Assembly: GCF_003129485.1 (NCBI RefSeq)
Contig: NZ_QFFG01000004.1
Coordinates: 1-64,000, forward strand
Direction: 5' to 3'
Source: Polaribacter aquimarinus
GTDB taxonomy: Bacteria; Bacteroidota; Bacteroidia; Flavobacteriales; Flavobacteriaceae
Length of the DNA: 64,000 nt
In this document: positions 43,142 through 51,802 of the stretch, in pieces
Layout of the letters: each line of letters begins with the position of its first letter
How positions within the stretch are numbered: position 1 is the first letter of the stretch
Notes under the pieces: model-generated
Databases searched by the model: none
The model's input: the letters and a program-made list of their open reading frames with translations, nothing else
Told to the model about the DNA's origin: nothing
Translations under genes and position numbers: made by a program

Positions 43142-43759
43142 ATGGAAATTGTAATTGCTGATAAATCACATACCGTTTACGCAGAAGTTATTTGCAAAAC
43201 CATAGAAGATGCTGCTCAAGTGAGAGGTACAGGTATTGCTAAAAGAAAACCTGAATATATTGCTACTAAAATGGAAAATGGTAATGCTGTAATTGCTTTA
43301 GACAATGGCAAATTTGCTGGATTCTGTTATATCGAAAAATGGGGTCATGGAAAATTTGTTGCCAATTCTGGTTTAATTGTGCATCCAGACTACAGAGGTG
43401 TTGGTTTGGCTAAAAAAATTAAACATAAAGTATTTGAGCATTCTAGAAATAAATATCCAGATGCGAAAGTGTTTAGTATAACAACAGGTTTACCCGTAAT
43501 GAAACTAAATAGCGATTTAGGTTACAAACCCGTTACTTTTTCTGAACTAACTGATGACCAAACCTTTTGGGATGGCTGTCAAACTTGCAAAAACTACGAC
43601 GTTTTAACAAGAACCAATAGAAAAATGTGTTTGTGTACAGGAATGTTGTTTGATCCAAAAAAACAAAATAAAGACGAATCTAAGAAGGTAAAAGAGAACG
43701 TTTTTAAAAGACTAAAAAAAATGAAGCAGAATCTGTTTCTAAAAAAAGATAAAAAATAA
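43142..43759 (+). CDS. GNAT acetyltransferase, candidate N-acylglutamate synthase
   Basis: This GNAT-fold protein of 205 residues has the acyl-CoA loop VHPDYRGVGLAKKI (about 80-93). Its C-terminus carries a cysteine cluster (Cys146, Cys149, Cys163, Cys165) that could bind a metal. It is the first gene of the arginine operon, directly before argG, and no argA or argJ is present, so it may be the acyl-transferring first step (N-acetyl- or N-succinylglutamate formation). That role is inferred from position. The basic tail (about residues 170-205) may be disordered. Confidence 0.7.
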   Translation: MEIVIADKSHTVYAEVICKTIEDAAQVRGTGIAKRKPEYIATKMENGNAVIALDNGKFAGFCYIEKWGHGKFVANSGLIVHPDYRGVGLAKKIKHKVFEHSRNKYPDAKVFSITTGLPVMKLNSDLGYKPVTFSELTDDQTFWDGCQTCKNYDVLTRTNRKMCLCTGMLFDPKKQNKDESKKVKENVFKRLKKMKQNLFLKKDKK

Positions 43760-43763
43760 TAAA

Positions 43764-44939
43764 ATGAAAAAATTAGTAATTGCTTATAGTGGTGGTTTAG
43801 ACACATCGTATTGTGCTGTAAGTTTATCCAAAGAATATGAAGTGCACGCAGTAAGTGTAAACACTGGTGGATTCTCAAAAGAAGAAATCAATCATATAGA
43901 AAGTAACGCTTATAAAATGGGAGTTACTACTTATAAAAACATCAATGCAGTTCCTACTTTTTATGATAAAGTAGTTAAATATTTGATTTTTGGAAATGTA
44001 TTAAAAAATGCAACATATCCGTTATCAGTTAGTGCTGAGAGAATTATTCAAGCCATAGAAATTGTAGAATATGCTAAAAGTATTGGTGCTACATATATCG
44101 CTCACGGTAGTACAGGTGCAGGAAATGATCAAGTAAGATTTGATATGATTTTTCAAACTTTAGCTCCTGGAATCAATATTATTACACCAATTAGAGATCA
44201 AAAATTAACCAGACAAGAAGAAATTGATTATCTAAAGTCAGAAGGAATTGATATGAACTGGGAAAAATCAAAGTATTCTGTAAATAAAGGACTTTGGGGA
44301 ACCAGTGTTGGTGGAGTTGAAACTTTAGAATCAGAAAAACCTTTGCCAAGTGAAGCTTACCCTTCTCAACTTAAAAAAGAAGGAGAAGAAAAAGTAACGT
44401 TAACCTTTAAAAACGGTGAGTTTGTTGCTTTAAATGGGGAATCTAATGTTCCTGAAATCAATATTGAAAACTTGAATGAAATTGCTTCTAAATATGCAAT
44501 TGGTAGAGATATTCACGTTGGAGATACTATTGTGGGTACTAAAGGAAGAGTTGGTTTTGAAGCTGCAGCTGCTTTGATTACAGTGAAAGCACATCATTTA
44601 TTAGAAAAACATACCTTAACCAAATGGCAATTGCAACACAAAGAATATTTGTCTAGTTTCTATGGAATGCATTTGCACGAAGGTCAATATTTAGATCCTG
44701 TAATGAGAGATATTGAAGCATTTTTACAAAGTTCTCAAAAAATGGTTTCTGGTGATGTAACCGTTACTTTAAAACCGTATCATTTTTCTTTAGACGGAAT
44801 TGTTTCTAAACATGATTTAATGTCTAGCAAATTCAGTACGTATGGTGAAGAAAATAAAGCGTGGACAGCTGATGATGCTAAAGGATTTATCAAGATTTTA
44901 GGAAATCAGAATAAAATATATCAACAAGTAAACTCTTAA
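43764..44939 (+). CDS. argG: Argininosuccinate synthase
   Basis: ArgG joins citrulline and aspartate in an ATP-dependent step. The N-terminal ATP motif is IAYSGGLDTSYCA. Family residues include TYIAHGSTGAGNDQVRFD and INIITPIRD. The length of 391 is normal. It starts 4 bases after the GNAT gene. Confidence 0.95.
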   Translation: MKKLVIAYSGGLDTSYCAVSLSKEYEVHAVSVNTGGFSKEEINHIESNAYKMGVTTYKNINAVPTFYDKVVKYLIFGNVLKNATYPLSVSAERIIQAIEIVEYAKSIGATYIAHGSTGAGNDQVRFDMIFQTLAPGINIITPIRDQKLTRQEEIDYLKSEGIDMNWEKSKYSVNKGLWGTSVGGVETLESEKPLPSEAYPSQLKKEGEEKVTLTFKNGEFVALNGESNVPEINIENLNEIASKYAIGRDIHVGDTIVGTKGRVGFEAAAALITVKAHHLLEKHTLTKWQLQHKEYLSSFYGMHLHEGQYLDPVMRDIEAFLQSSQKMVSGDVTVTLKPYHFSLDGIVSKHDLMSSKFSTYGEENKAWTADDAKGFIKILGNQNKIYQQVNS

Positions 44940-44941
44940 TT

Positions 44942-45919
44942 ATGTTAGAAGTAGGAATTATTGGTGGTGCAGGTTACACAGCAGGAGAATTGATTCGATT
45001 ATTATTGAATCACCCTGAAACAAATATCAATTTTGTGTACAGTACTTCTAATGCTGGAAATAAGCTATACAAAGTACATCAAGATTTAATTGGAGATACA
45101 GAAATTGAATTTACCCAAGAAATTAATGCTAATGTTGATGTATTATTCTTGTGTTTAGGTCACGGAAATTCAACAGCATTTTTAAAAGCAAATCATTTTT
45201 CTGACAACACAAAAATCATTGATTTAAGTAACGATTTTAGATTGGTAAAAGATAAAGTCATTGATGGTAAAGAGTTTATTTATGGTTTACCTGAATTGCA
45301 AAAAGAAGCTATTCAAACTGCACAATACATTGCAAACCCTGGTTGTTTTGCAACTGCTTTACAATTGGCAATTTTGCCTTTAGCTGCAAACGGATTGTTA
45401 AAAAATGATGTTCATATTAATGCGGTAACTGGGGCAACTGGTGCAGGAACTTCGTTATCGAAAACTACACATTTTACGTGGAGAGATAACAACTTTTCGC
45501 ACTATAAAGCCTTTAATCACCAGCATTTAGGTGAAATCAATCAAACTGTAAATCAGTTACAATCTAATTTTGATTCAGAAATTAACTTTATGCCAAATAG
45601 AGGGAATTTCTCAAGAGGAATCTTTGCAACCACTTATACCAAATTTAAAGGTTCATTAGAGGACGCAAAAAAAATATATAAAGATTTTTATAAAGAGGCA
45701 GCTTTTACTTTTGTTTCTAATGAAAGCATTCATATGAAACAGGTTGTAAACACAAATAAATGTTTGGTACAATTAGAAAAACACGGAAATAAATTATTAA
45801 TTACAAGTACTATTGATAATTTATTAAAAGGTGCTTCTGGAGCAGCAATTCAGAATATGAATTTAATGTATGGCTTTGAAGAAACCTTAGGTTTGAATTT
45901 AAAAGCGAATTATTTTTAG
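44942..45919 (+). CDS. argC: N-acetyl-gamma-glutamyl-phosphate reductase
   Basis: ArgC reduces the acylglutamyl-phosphate with NADPH. The dinucleotide motif GIIGGAGYTAGELIRLL lies at residues 5-21. The catalytic Cys is in NPGCFATALQLA and the His in the HQHLGE region. The length is 325. It starts 2 bases after argG. In this organism the substrate may be the N-succinyl derivative. Confidence 0.95.
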   Translation: MLEVGIIGGAGYTAGELIRLLLNHPETNINFVYSTSNAGNKLYKVHQDLIGDTEIEFTQEINANVDVLFLCLGHGNSTAFLKANHFSDNTKIIDLSNDFRLVKDKVIDGKEFIYGLPELQKEAIQTAQYIANPGCFATALQLAILPLAANGLLKNDVHINAVTGATGAGTSLSKTTHFTWRDNNFSHYKAFNHQHLGEINQTVNQLQSNFDSEINFMPNRGNFSRGIFATTYTKFKGSLEDAKKIYKDFYKEAAFTFVSNESIHMKQVVNTNKCLVQLEKHGNKLLITSTIDNLLKGASGAAIQNMNLMYGFEETLGLNLKANYF

Positions 45920-45949
45920 AACTATCAAAGCTGCGTTAGCGATTGAAAC

Positions 45950-46057
45950 GACATCCTTTTTTGATGTCAGTTCGAGTGATTTTGAGGAAACGAAAAATTG
46001 TATCGAGAACAAAACAAAAAAGATATAGTATAAAGCGCGACCCTTGTGGTAACGCCC
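45950..46057. repeat. REP-like element between argC and proC (copy A)
   Basis: The gap holds a perfect GACATC-CTTTTTTT-GATGTC hairpin, then a CAGTTCGAG...TCGAGAAC imperfect inverted pair, then AAAGCGCG...ACGCCC (46032-46057), which recurs at 34755-34787 with a different core. It is a likely dispersed repeat inside an operon; it might also affect mRNA processing. Confidence 0.5.
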
Positions 46058-46072
46058 AAAAAGAATAAAATT

Positions 46073-46867
46073 ATGAAAGTAGCAATTATTGGAGCTGGAA
46101 GTTTAGGACAATCTATAGCCAAAGGTTTATTGTCTAAAAAAGTAGTAAGTTCTCTGTATTTAACCAAAAGAAATACAACTTCTTTAGAGAGTTTTAAAAG
46201 ACATAAAGAAGTTACATTAACCGCAGACAACACATTTGCTGTTGATAATGCAGACATTATCATTTTTGCTGTTCAGCCTAAACATTTGAGCAAAATATTA
46301 GAAAATGTAAAATATTTACTGAGAAAAGAACAGCTAATTATTTCTGTTGCCACAGGATATTCTATTGGTAAAATTGAAAATATCATTGGTGCTAAACATT
46401 CAATTGTAAGAGCAATGCCAAATACTGCTGCTTCTGTTCGTCAATCTATGACTTGTCTTTCTTCTAACGAAAAAGGAAAAGAGCAAATAGAATTGGCAAA
46501 AACTGTTTTTGATAGTTTGGGAGTTTCTATGGAAATTCCTGAGGAACAATTACAAGCTGCAACTGTGATTTGTGCAAGCGGAATTGCTTTTTGGATGCGT
46601 TTAATAAGAGCGACCACGCAAGGTGCTATTCAATTAGGTTTTGAAGCTGCTGAAGCACACGAACTAGCAATGCAAACTTGTTTTGGAGCAGCTACTTTAT
46701 TGAAGAAATCTGGAAATCATCCTGAAGCAGAAATTGATAGAGTTACCACTCCAAGTGGTTGTACCATTGAAGGTTTAAATGAAATGGAACACCAAGGGTT
46801 GAGTTCTTCTTTAATTAAAGGAATTAACGCTTCTTTTGAGAAAATCAATCAAATTAAAACAAAATAA
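46073..46867 (+). CDS. proC: Pyrroline-5-carboxylate reductase
   Basis: ProC makes proline from pyrroline-5-carboxylate using NAD(P)H. The N-terminal nucleotide motif is IIGAGSLGQSIAKGLL. Family features include AMPNTAASVRQS and the C-terminal VTTPSGCTIEGLNEME. The ATG at 46073 follows the repeat element; a GTG at 46046 is rejected because it lies in the repeat. The length is 264. Its place inside an arginine operon joins the two glutamate-derived pathways. Confidence 0.95.
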   Translation: MKVAIIGAGSLGQSIAKGLLSKKVVSSLYLTKRNTTSLESFKRHKEVTLTADNTFAVDNADIIIFAVQPKHLSKILENVKYLLRKEQLIISVATGYSIGKIENIIGAKHSIVRAMPNTAASVRQSMTCLSSNEKGKEQIELAKTVFDSLGVSMEIPEEQLQAATVICASGIAFWMRLIRATTQGAIQLGFEAAEAHELAMQTCFGAATLLKKSGNHPEAEIDRVTTPSGCTIEGLNEMEHQGLSSSLIKGINASFEKINQIKTK

Positions 46868-46878
46868 CATATACCATC

Positions 46879-46906
46879 AACCAAAAACTAACAACTAAAA
46901 ACTTTT
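46879..46906 (+). repeat. Heptad array before argD
   Basis: Four 7-base units AACCAAA, AACTAAC, AACTAAA, AACTTTT end 3 bases before the argD start codon. Confidence 0.7.
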
Positions 46907-46909
46907 CAT

Positions 46910-48040
46910 ATGCCTTTGTTTAATGTATATCCTTTGTATGATGTAACTCCTGTTAAAGCCAAAGGAGTTTATGTTTACGATGAAAATAAAACTGAATATT
47001 TAGATTTATATGGTGGTCATGCGGTAATTTCTATTGGTCATGCGCATCCAAAATATGTAGAAGCTGTAACCAAACAGGTTACTAAATTAGGATTTTATTC
47101 CAATGCAATTCAAAATCCGTTACAAAAACAATTAGCAGATAGAATTGAAACACTTTCTGGTTGTACAAATTACGAATTGTTTTTATGTAATTCTGGTGCT
47201 GAAGCTAATGAGAATGCATTAAAATTAGCTTCTTTTAAAACAGAGAAAAAAAGAGTGATTGCTTTTAAAAATGGTTTTCACGGAAGAACTTCGGCTGCAG
47301 TTGCTGCAACTGACAATAAAAACATTATTGCACCCATTAATGCACAACAAGAAGTTACAATTCTTGATCTAAATGATATTGATGGTGTAAAAAAGGAATT
47401 AGAAAAAGGTGATGTTTGTGCTGTAATTGTCGAATTTATTCAAGGTGTTGGTGGTTTAGATGAAGCTACTGCTGATTTCTTTGAACAAGTTGATGCGCTT
47501 TGTAAAGCAAACAATACACTTTTTATTGCTGATGAAGTGCAGTCTGGTTATGGACGTTCTGGAAAGTTTTTTGCCTTTCAACATTATAATGTAACTCCAG
47601 ATATAATTTCTATTGCCAAAGGAATGGGAAATGGTTTCCCTATTGGCGGAATTTTAATTCATCCAAGTATTGAAGCAAAATTCGGAATGTTGGGTACTAC
47701 TTTTGGCGGAAATCATTTGGCTTGTGCTGCTGGTTTATCAGTTTTAAATGTAATTGAAGAGCAAAATTTAATTGACAACGTCAATGAAATGTCTGCATAT
47801 TTTATCAAAATAGCGAAAACTATTCCACAGATAAAAAACATTAAAGGACGTGGGTTAATGTTAGGTTTAGAATTCGATTTTGAAGTAGGCGATTTAAGAA
47901 AGAAATTAATTTACGATTATCACATTTTTACAGGTGGAGCAGCTAATAAAAAGTTATTGAGAATTTTACCTCCATTAACGGTAAGAAAAGATCATATCAA
48001 TCAGTTTTTTGAAGCTTTAATTGACGCTTTAAACAATTAA
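46910..48040 (+). CDS. argD: Acetyl-/succinylornithine aminotransferase
   Basis: This PLP-dependent class III aminotransferase has 376 residues. The cofactor loop is FLCNSGAEANENALKLA and the strand before the lysine is LFIADEVQSGYGRSG. The PLP Lys is in IISIAKGMGNGFPIGG. It transaminates N-acylglutamate semialdehyde; with the neighbouring transcarbamylase the acyl group may be succinyl. The length is slightly below 400, as is common for ArgD. Confidence 0.92.
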   Translation: MPLFNVYPLYDVTPVKAKGVYVYDENKTEYLDLYGGHAVISIGHAHPKYVEAVTKQVTKLGFYSNAIQNPLQKQLADRIETLSGCTNYELFLCNSGAEANENALKLASFKTEKKRVIAFKNGFHGRTSAAVAATDNKNIIAPINAQQEVTILDLNDIDGVKKELEKGDVCAVIVEFIQGVGGLDEATADFFEQVDALCKANNTLFIADEVQSGYGRSGKFFAFQHYNVTPDIISIAKGMGNGFPIGGILIHPSIEAKFGMLGTTFGGNHLACAAGLSVLNVIEEQNLIDNVNEMSAYFIKIAKTIPQIKNIKGRGLMLGLEFDFEVGDLRKKLIYDYHIFTGGAANKKLLRILPPLTVRKDHINQFFEALIDALNN

Positions 48041-48048
48041 AAACAAAA

Positions 48049-49242
48049 ATGAATACCTTATTATCCATAGAAACTAGAAACAACGTTTTGCTAACAATGG
48101 CAAAGCTTTTAGATGAACATAGAGCAGAAATTATTAGCATTAACAAAAAGGATTGTGATGCTTATAAAGGTGATGACATTTCGATGTTTGATCGTTTAAA
48201 GGTGAATGATGCAAAGGTTGATGAAATGATTGTTGCTGCAACGCATTTAGCTTCTCAAGAAGACCCTGTTGGTGTAGAACGTTTCAGTTTTAAACATGAA
48301 AATGGAATGCAAGTCTATAATAAAACTGCGTCTTTTGGTTCAGTTTTAATTATTTATGAGTCAAGACCAGATGTAACAGTTGAAGCTGCAGGAATTGCTT
48401 TTAAATCCGGTAATAAGATATTATTAAAAGGAGGGAAAGAATCTTTAAATTCCAATTTAAAAATTGTAGCATTATGGCACCAAGCTTTAAAAGAACATAA
48501 TGCATCTACAGATTGGGTTGAATATTTGCAGTTCAACAGAACAGAAACGCAAGCGTTTTTAGAAAAACCAACTCAAAAAGTAGATTTAATTGTACCAAGA
48601 GGTGGAGAACGTTTAATCGCTTTTGTAAAACAACACGCTACTTGTCCTGTTATCATTAGCGGACGTGGAAACAACTTTGTGTATGTAGAAAAAGAAGCAG
48701 ATATTAACATTGCTTTTGATGTCATCTTAAATGGAAAATCAAAAATTTCTGCTTGTAATGCAGTGGATAAAGTTTTAGTTGATGAAAATCTTCCCAATAA
48801 AAAGGAATTTATCAATCAATTGATATCAAAATTGAAAGCCGATAAAATTGAAGTTTTGGGTGATGCAATTGTAGCTATAAATCATAATTTGGAGCAAATT
48901 TCTTCAGATGATGTTTGGTATGAAGAATTTTTAGATTATAAAATCGTAATTGGAGAAATTGCCAATAATGAAGCATCTATTGCAAAAATAAACCAATATT
49001 CTGGAGGACATTCTGCAGCAATTATCACAATAAATGATACTGTTGCAAAAGTTTTTATGGAAAATATTGATTGTGCAGCTGTGTATCATAATGCCTCTAC
49101 TCGTTTTACTGACGGAGGTCAATTAGGTTTGGGTGGAGAATTAGCAATTAGTACAGACAAATTACATCAACGTGGACCTATTGGTTTACAACATTTGGTT
49201 ACAAATAAATGGTATGTTCACGGAAATGGACAAATAAGATAA
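48049..49242 (+). CDS. proA: Glutamate-5-semialdehyde dehydrogenase
   Basis: ProA reduces glutamyl-5-phosphate to the semialdehyde in proline synthesis. The NADP site is around KSGNKILLKGGKES and the catalytic Cys in KISACNAVDKVL. The length of 397 is normal. It lies directly upstream of proB, 8 bases after argD. Confidence 0.94.
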   Translation: MNTLLSIETRNNVLLTMAKLLDEHRAEIISINKKDCDAYKGDDISMFDRLKVNDAKVDEMIVAATHLASQEDPVGVERFSFKHENGMQVYNKTASFGSVLIIYESRPDVTVEAAGIAFKSGNKILLKGGKESLNSNLKIVALWHQALKEHNASTDWVEYLQFNRTETQAFLEKPTQKVDLIVPRGGERLIAFVKQHATCPVIISGRGNNFVYVEKEADINIAFDVILNGKSKISACNAVDKVLVDENLPNKKEFINQLISKLKADKIEVLGDAIVAINHNLEQISSDDVWYEEFLDYKIVIGEIANNEASIAKINQYSGGHSAAIITINDTVAKVFMENIDCAAVYHNASTRFTDGGQLGLGGELAISTDKLHQRGPIGLQHLVTNKWYVHGNGQIR

Positions 49243-49243
49243 G

Positions 49244-50008
49244 ATGCAAAAAAAGAAACGCATATTACTAAAAATTGGTTCAAATACATTGACCAAAGAA
49301 ACGGATAATATTTCAAGAGGGAAAATTGAAGATATTGCAAATCAGATTGCTAAACTCAAAGATACTTGCGAATTTATTATTGTAAGTTCTGGTGCTATTG
49401 CTGTGGCAAAACAGTTTGTAAAGTTAGAAAGTTTGCAAAGTGAAGTTTTTGTAAAACAAGCTTTGGCTTCTATTGGTCAGCCTCATTTAATTAGAATTTA
49501 TCAAGAAATTTTTAGAGAATATGGTTTGTTGAGTTCTCAGTGTCTTCTCTCCTATTCTGATTTTGAAAAAGAAGAAAGTAAAACCAATATTACCAATACT
49601 ATAAATGTTTTGGTAAACAACAATTACATTCCGATTATAAACGAAAATGATACTGTTGCTACTGATGAAATTAAATTTGGTGATAATGATAAATTAGCGG
49701 CTTTAACTGCTTCATTATTAGAGGTTGACTTGTTAATCATTGCTACCAATACCAATGGTATTTACACAAAAGAATCTATCAAACAAAAACAGCCAAAAAC
49801 CATTGAGGAAGTTACTAATTTTGATGACTTATTAAGTGAAGTTGTGAGTTCGAAGTCTTCACACGGAAGTGGTGGAATGCAATCGAAAATTGAAGCTGCT
49901 GAAGTAGCAAAAAAGGCAAATATAGAAACGTGGATTGTAAACGGATTGGAAGATCATTTTATGACAAATGCATTTAAAAATAAAGTTCCGTTTACAAAAA
50001 TTAAATAG
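49244..50008 (+). CDS. proB: Glutamate 5-kinase
   Basis: ProB phosphorylates glutamate in the first committed step of proline synthesis, and is usually feedback-inhibited by proline. It contains LLKIGSNTLT, VSSGAIAVA, NENDTVATDEIKFGDNDKLAALTA and GSGGMQSKIEAA. At 254 residues it lacks the C-terminal PUA domain found in the longer form of many bacteria. It starts one base after proA. Confidence 0.94.
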   Translation: MQKKKRILLKIGSNTLTKETDNISRGKIEDIANQIAKLKDTCEFIIVSSGAIAVAKQFVKLESLQSEVFVKQALASIGQPHLIRIYQEIFREYGLLSSQCLLSYSDFEKEESKTNITNTINVLVNNNYIPIINENDTVATDEIKFGDNDKLAALTASLLEVDLLIIATNTNGIYTKESIKQKQPKTIEEVTNFDDLLSEVVSSKSSHGSGGMQSKIEAAEVAKKANIETWIVNGLEDHFMTNAFKNKVPFTKIK

Positions 50009-50015
50009 ATAAAAG

Positions 50016-50954
50016 ATGAAACATTACACATCTATAAACGACATAGATAACATCAACTCTTGGATTGAAGAAGCTAAAGAAATTAAAGCTAATCCACTAA
50101 CAAATATCGAAATAGGCAAAAACAAAACCTTAGGTTTATTATTCTTTAATTCGAGTTTACGTACACGTTTAAGCACACAAAAAGCAGCTTTAAATTTAGG
50201 AATGAATCCAATTGTGATGAATGTTTCAGGTGATGCTTGGGGAATAGAGTTTGGAGATGGCACTGTTATGAATGGCAATACAGCAGAGCACATAAAAGAA
50301 GCTGCTGCTGTAGTTTCTCAGTATTGTGATGTGATTGCAGTAAGAGCTTTTCCTACGCTAACAGATAAAGAAAAAGACAACTCAGAACAAGTTCTAAATT
50401 CTTTTGTACAATTTGCTTCTGTGCCTATTGTAAATATGGAAAGTGCAACTGGTCATCCTCTACAAGGTTTAACAGATGCCATTACTATTGCTGAAAACAC
50501 AAACAAAAAGAAACCAAAAGTTGTCTTAAGTTGGGCACCACACATCAAAGCATTACCACACGCTGTTGGAAATAGCTTTGTACAAGCGATGCAAAAAATG
50601 GATGTTGAGTTTGTAATTGCTAATCCTGAGGGATATGATTTGAACCCAGAAATCACAAAAGACACACCTATTTATCACAATCAAGCTGAAGCTTTTAAAG
50701 ATGCAGATTTTGTATACACCAAAAACTGGAGTTCTTATGAAAGTTATGGTCAAAATTTAGGAGGTAATGAAGATTGGGTTATCACTAAAGACAAGATTGG
50801 GGATGCAAAATTTATGCACTGTTTGCCAGTAAGAAGAAATGTGGTTGTTGAAGATGCTGTTTTAGATTCAGAAAGTTCTCTAGTAATTGAACAAGCAAAT
50901 AATAGAACTTATGCAGCACAATTGGTTTTGAAAAAGATATTAGAAGATTTATAA
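50016..50954 (+). CDS. argF: N-acylornithine carbamoyltransferase, probably the N-succinylornithine type
   Basis: This transcarbamylase of 312 residues has carbamoyl-phosphate motif FFNSSLRTRLSTQ (SxRTR), the second domain VLSWAPHIKALPHAV and the C-terminal MHCLPVRRN. The position that sets substrate choice (Glu92 in the Xanthomonas acetylornithine enzyme, Pro90 in the Bacteroides succinylornithine enzyme) is Ala90 here, in GNTAEH. Published E92A mutants of the acetylornithine enzyme switch to succinylornithine. So N-succinylornithine is the likely substrate; the alignment was done by eye. Plain OTCase is unlikely because of the TVMNGNTAEH loop. Confidence 0.85.
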   Translation: MKHYTSINDIDNINSWIEEAKEIKANPLTNIEIGKNKTLGLLFFNSSLRTRLSTQKAALNLGMNPIVMNVSGDAWGIEFGDGTVMNGNTAEHIKEAAAVVSQYCDVIAVRAFPTLTDKEKDNSEQVLNSFVQFASVPIVNMESATGHPLQGLTDAITIAENTNKKKPKVVLSWAPHIKALPHAVGNSFVQAMQKMDVEFVIANPEGYDLNPEITKDTPIYHNQAEAFKDADFVYTKNWSSYESYGQNLGGNEDWVITKDKIGDAKFMHCLPVRRNVVVEDAVLDSESSLVIEQANNRTYAAQLVLKKILEDL

Positions 50955-50992
50955 ATAGATTTCAGCCTTTAGCTTTTAGCAATTAGATGCTA

Positions 50993-51023
50993 ACAGCCAA
51001 GAGCAAAGAACAAAGAGCCAAAA
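50993..51023 (+). repeat. Heptad array before argB
   Basis: Units ACAGCCA, AGAGCAA, AGAACAA, AGAGCCA and AAA run directly into the argB start codon. Weaker 7-base periodicity extends upstream to about 50961. Confidence 0.65.
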
Positions 51024-51800
51024 ATGGAAAAACTATCAATCATAAAAATAGGAGGAAATATCATAGAAGATGAAGCTTCTTTAAATGCATTTCTAAAACT
51101 ATTTTCTAATCTTGAAGGAAAAAAGATTTTAGTTCACGGAGGTGGTAAAAGAGCGACTCATATTGCCTCAAAATTAGGAATTGAATCTAAAATGGTAAAT
51201 GGAAGGCGCATTACTGATGCGGAAACGCTAGAGGTTATTACAATGGTGTATGGTGGCTTAGTCAACAAAAATGTGGTTGCAAAACTACAAGCTATGGGTA
51301 CTGATGCCATTGGTTTAACAGGTGCAGACATCAACAGTATTCAATCTGATAAAAGACCAGTTAAGGAAATTGATTTTGGTTTTGTAGGTGATGTAAAAAA
51401 GGTAGCAAATAATTCGATTGACAAATTAATTAAAGCTGATTTCACTCCTGTTTTTTGTGCCATTACACACGATGGAAAAGGACAATTATTAAATACAAAT
51501 GCAGATACCATTACAAGCACAATTGCAGTAGGAATGAGTGAACTCTATGACACTTCAATTTACTATTGCTTTGAATTGAATGGCGTTTTACAAGATTTTG
51601 ATGATAAAGATTCTGTAATAAAACATATCGATTCAAAAACTTATCAACAATTATTAAAAGATGAAGTCATTTCTGATGGAATGATTCCTAAATTAGACAA
51701 TTGTTTTGATGCCTTGCATAATGGTGTTCAAAAAGTACATATTGGAAATACATCTATGTTAACTAAAGAAAACGAGCTGTTTACTACAATCACTTTATAA
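51024..51800 (+). CDS. argB: Acetylglutamate kinase (or succinylglutamate kinase)
   Basis: ArgB phosphorylates N-acylglutamate. The amino-acid-kinase fold shows LSIIKIGGNII, VHGGGKRATHIASKLG and GLTGADINSIQS. The length is 258. There is no N-terminal helix of the hexameric, arginine-inhibited type, so feedback inhibition by arginine is not expected. The acyl group may be succinyl, given the neighbouring transcarbamylase. Confidence 0.9.
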   Translation: MEKLSIIKIGGNIIEDEASLNAFLKLFSNLEGKKILVHGGGKRATHIASKLGIESKMVNGRRITDAETLEVITMVYGGLVNKNVVAKLQAMGTDAIGLTGADINSIQSDKRPVKEIDFGFVGDVKKVANNSIDKLIKADFTPVFCAITHDGKGQLLNTNADTITSTIAVGMSELYDTSIYYCFELNGVLQDFDDKDSVIKHIDSKTYQQLLKDEVISDGMIPKLDNCFDALHNGVQKVHIGNTSMLTKENELFTTITL

Positions 51801-51802
51801 TT

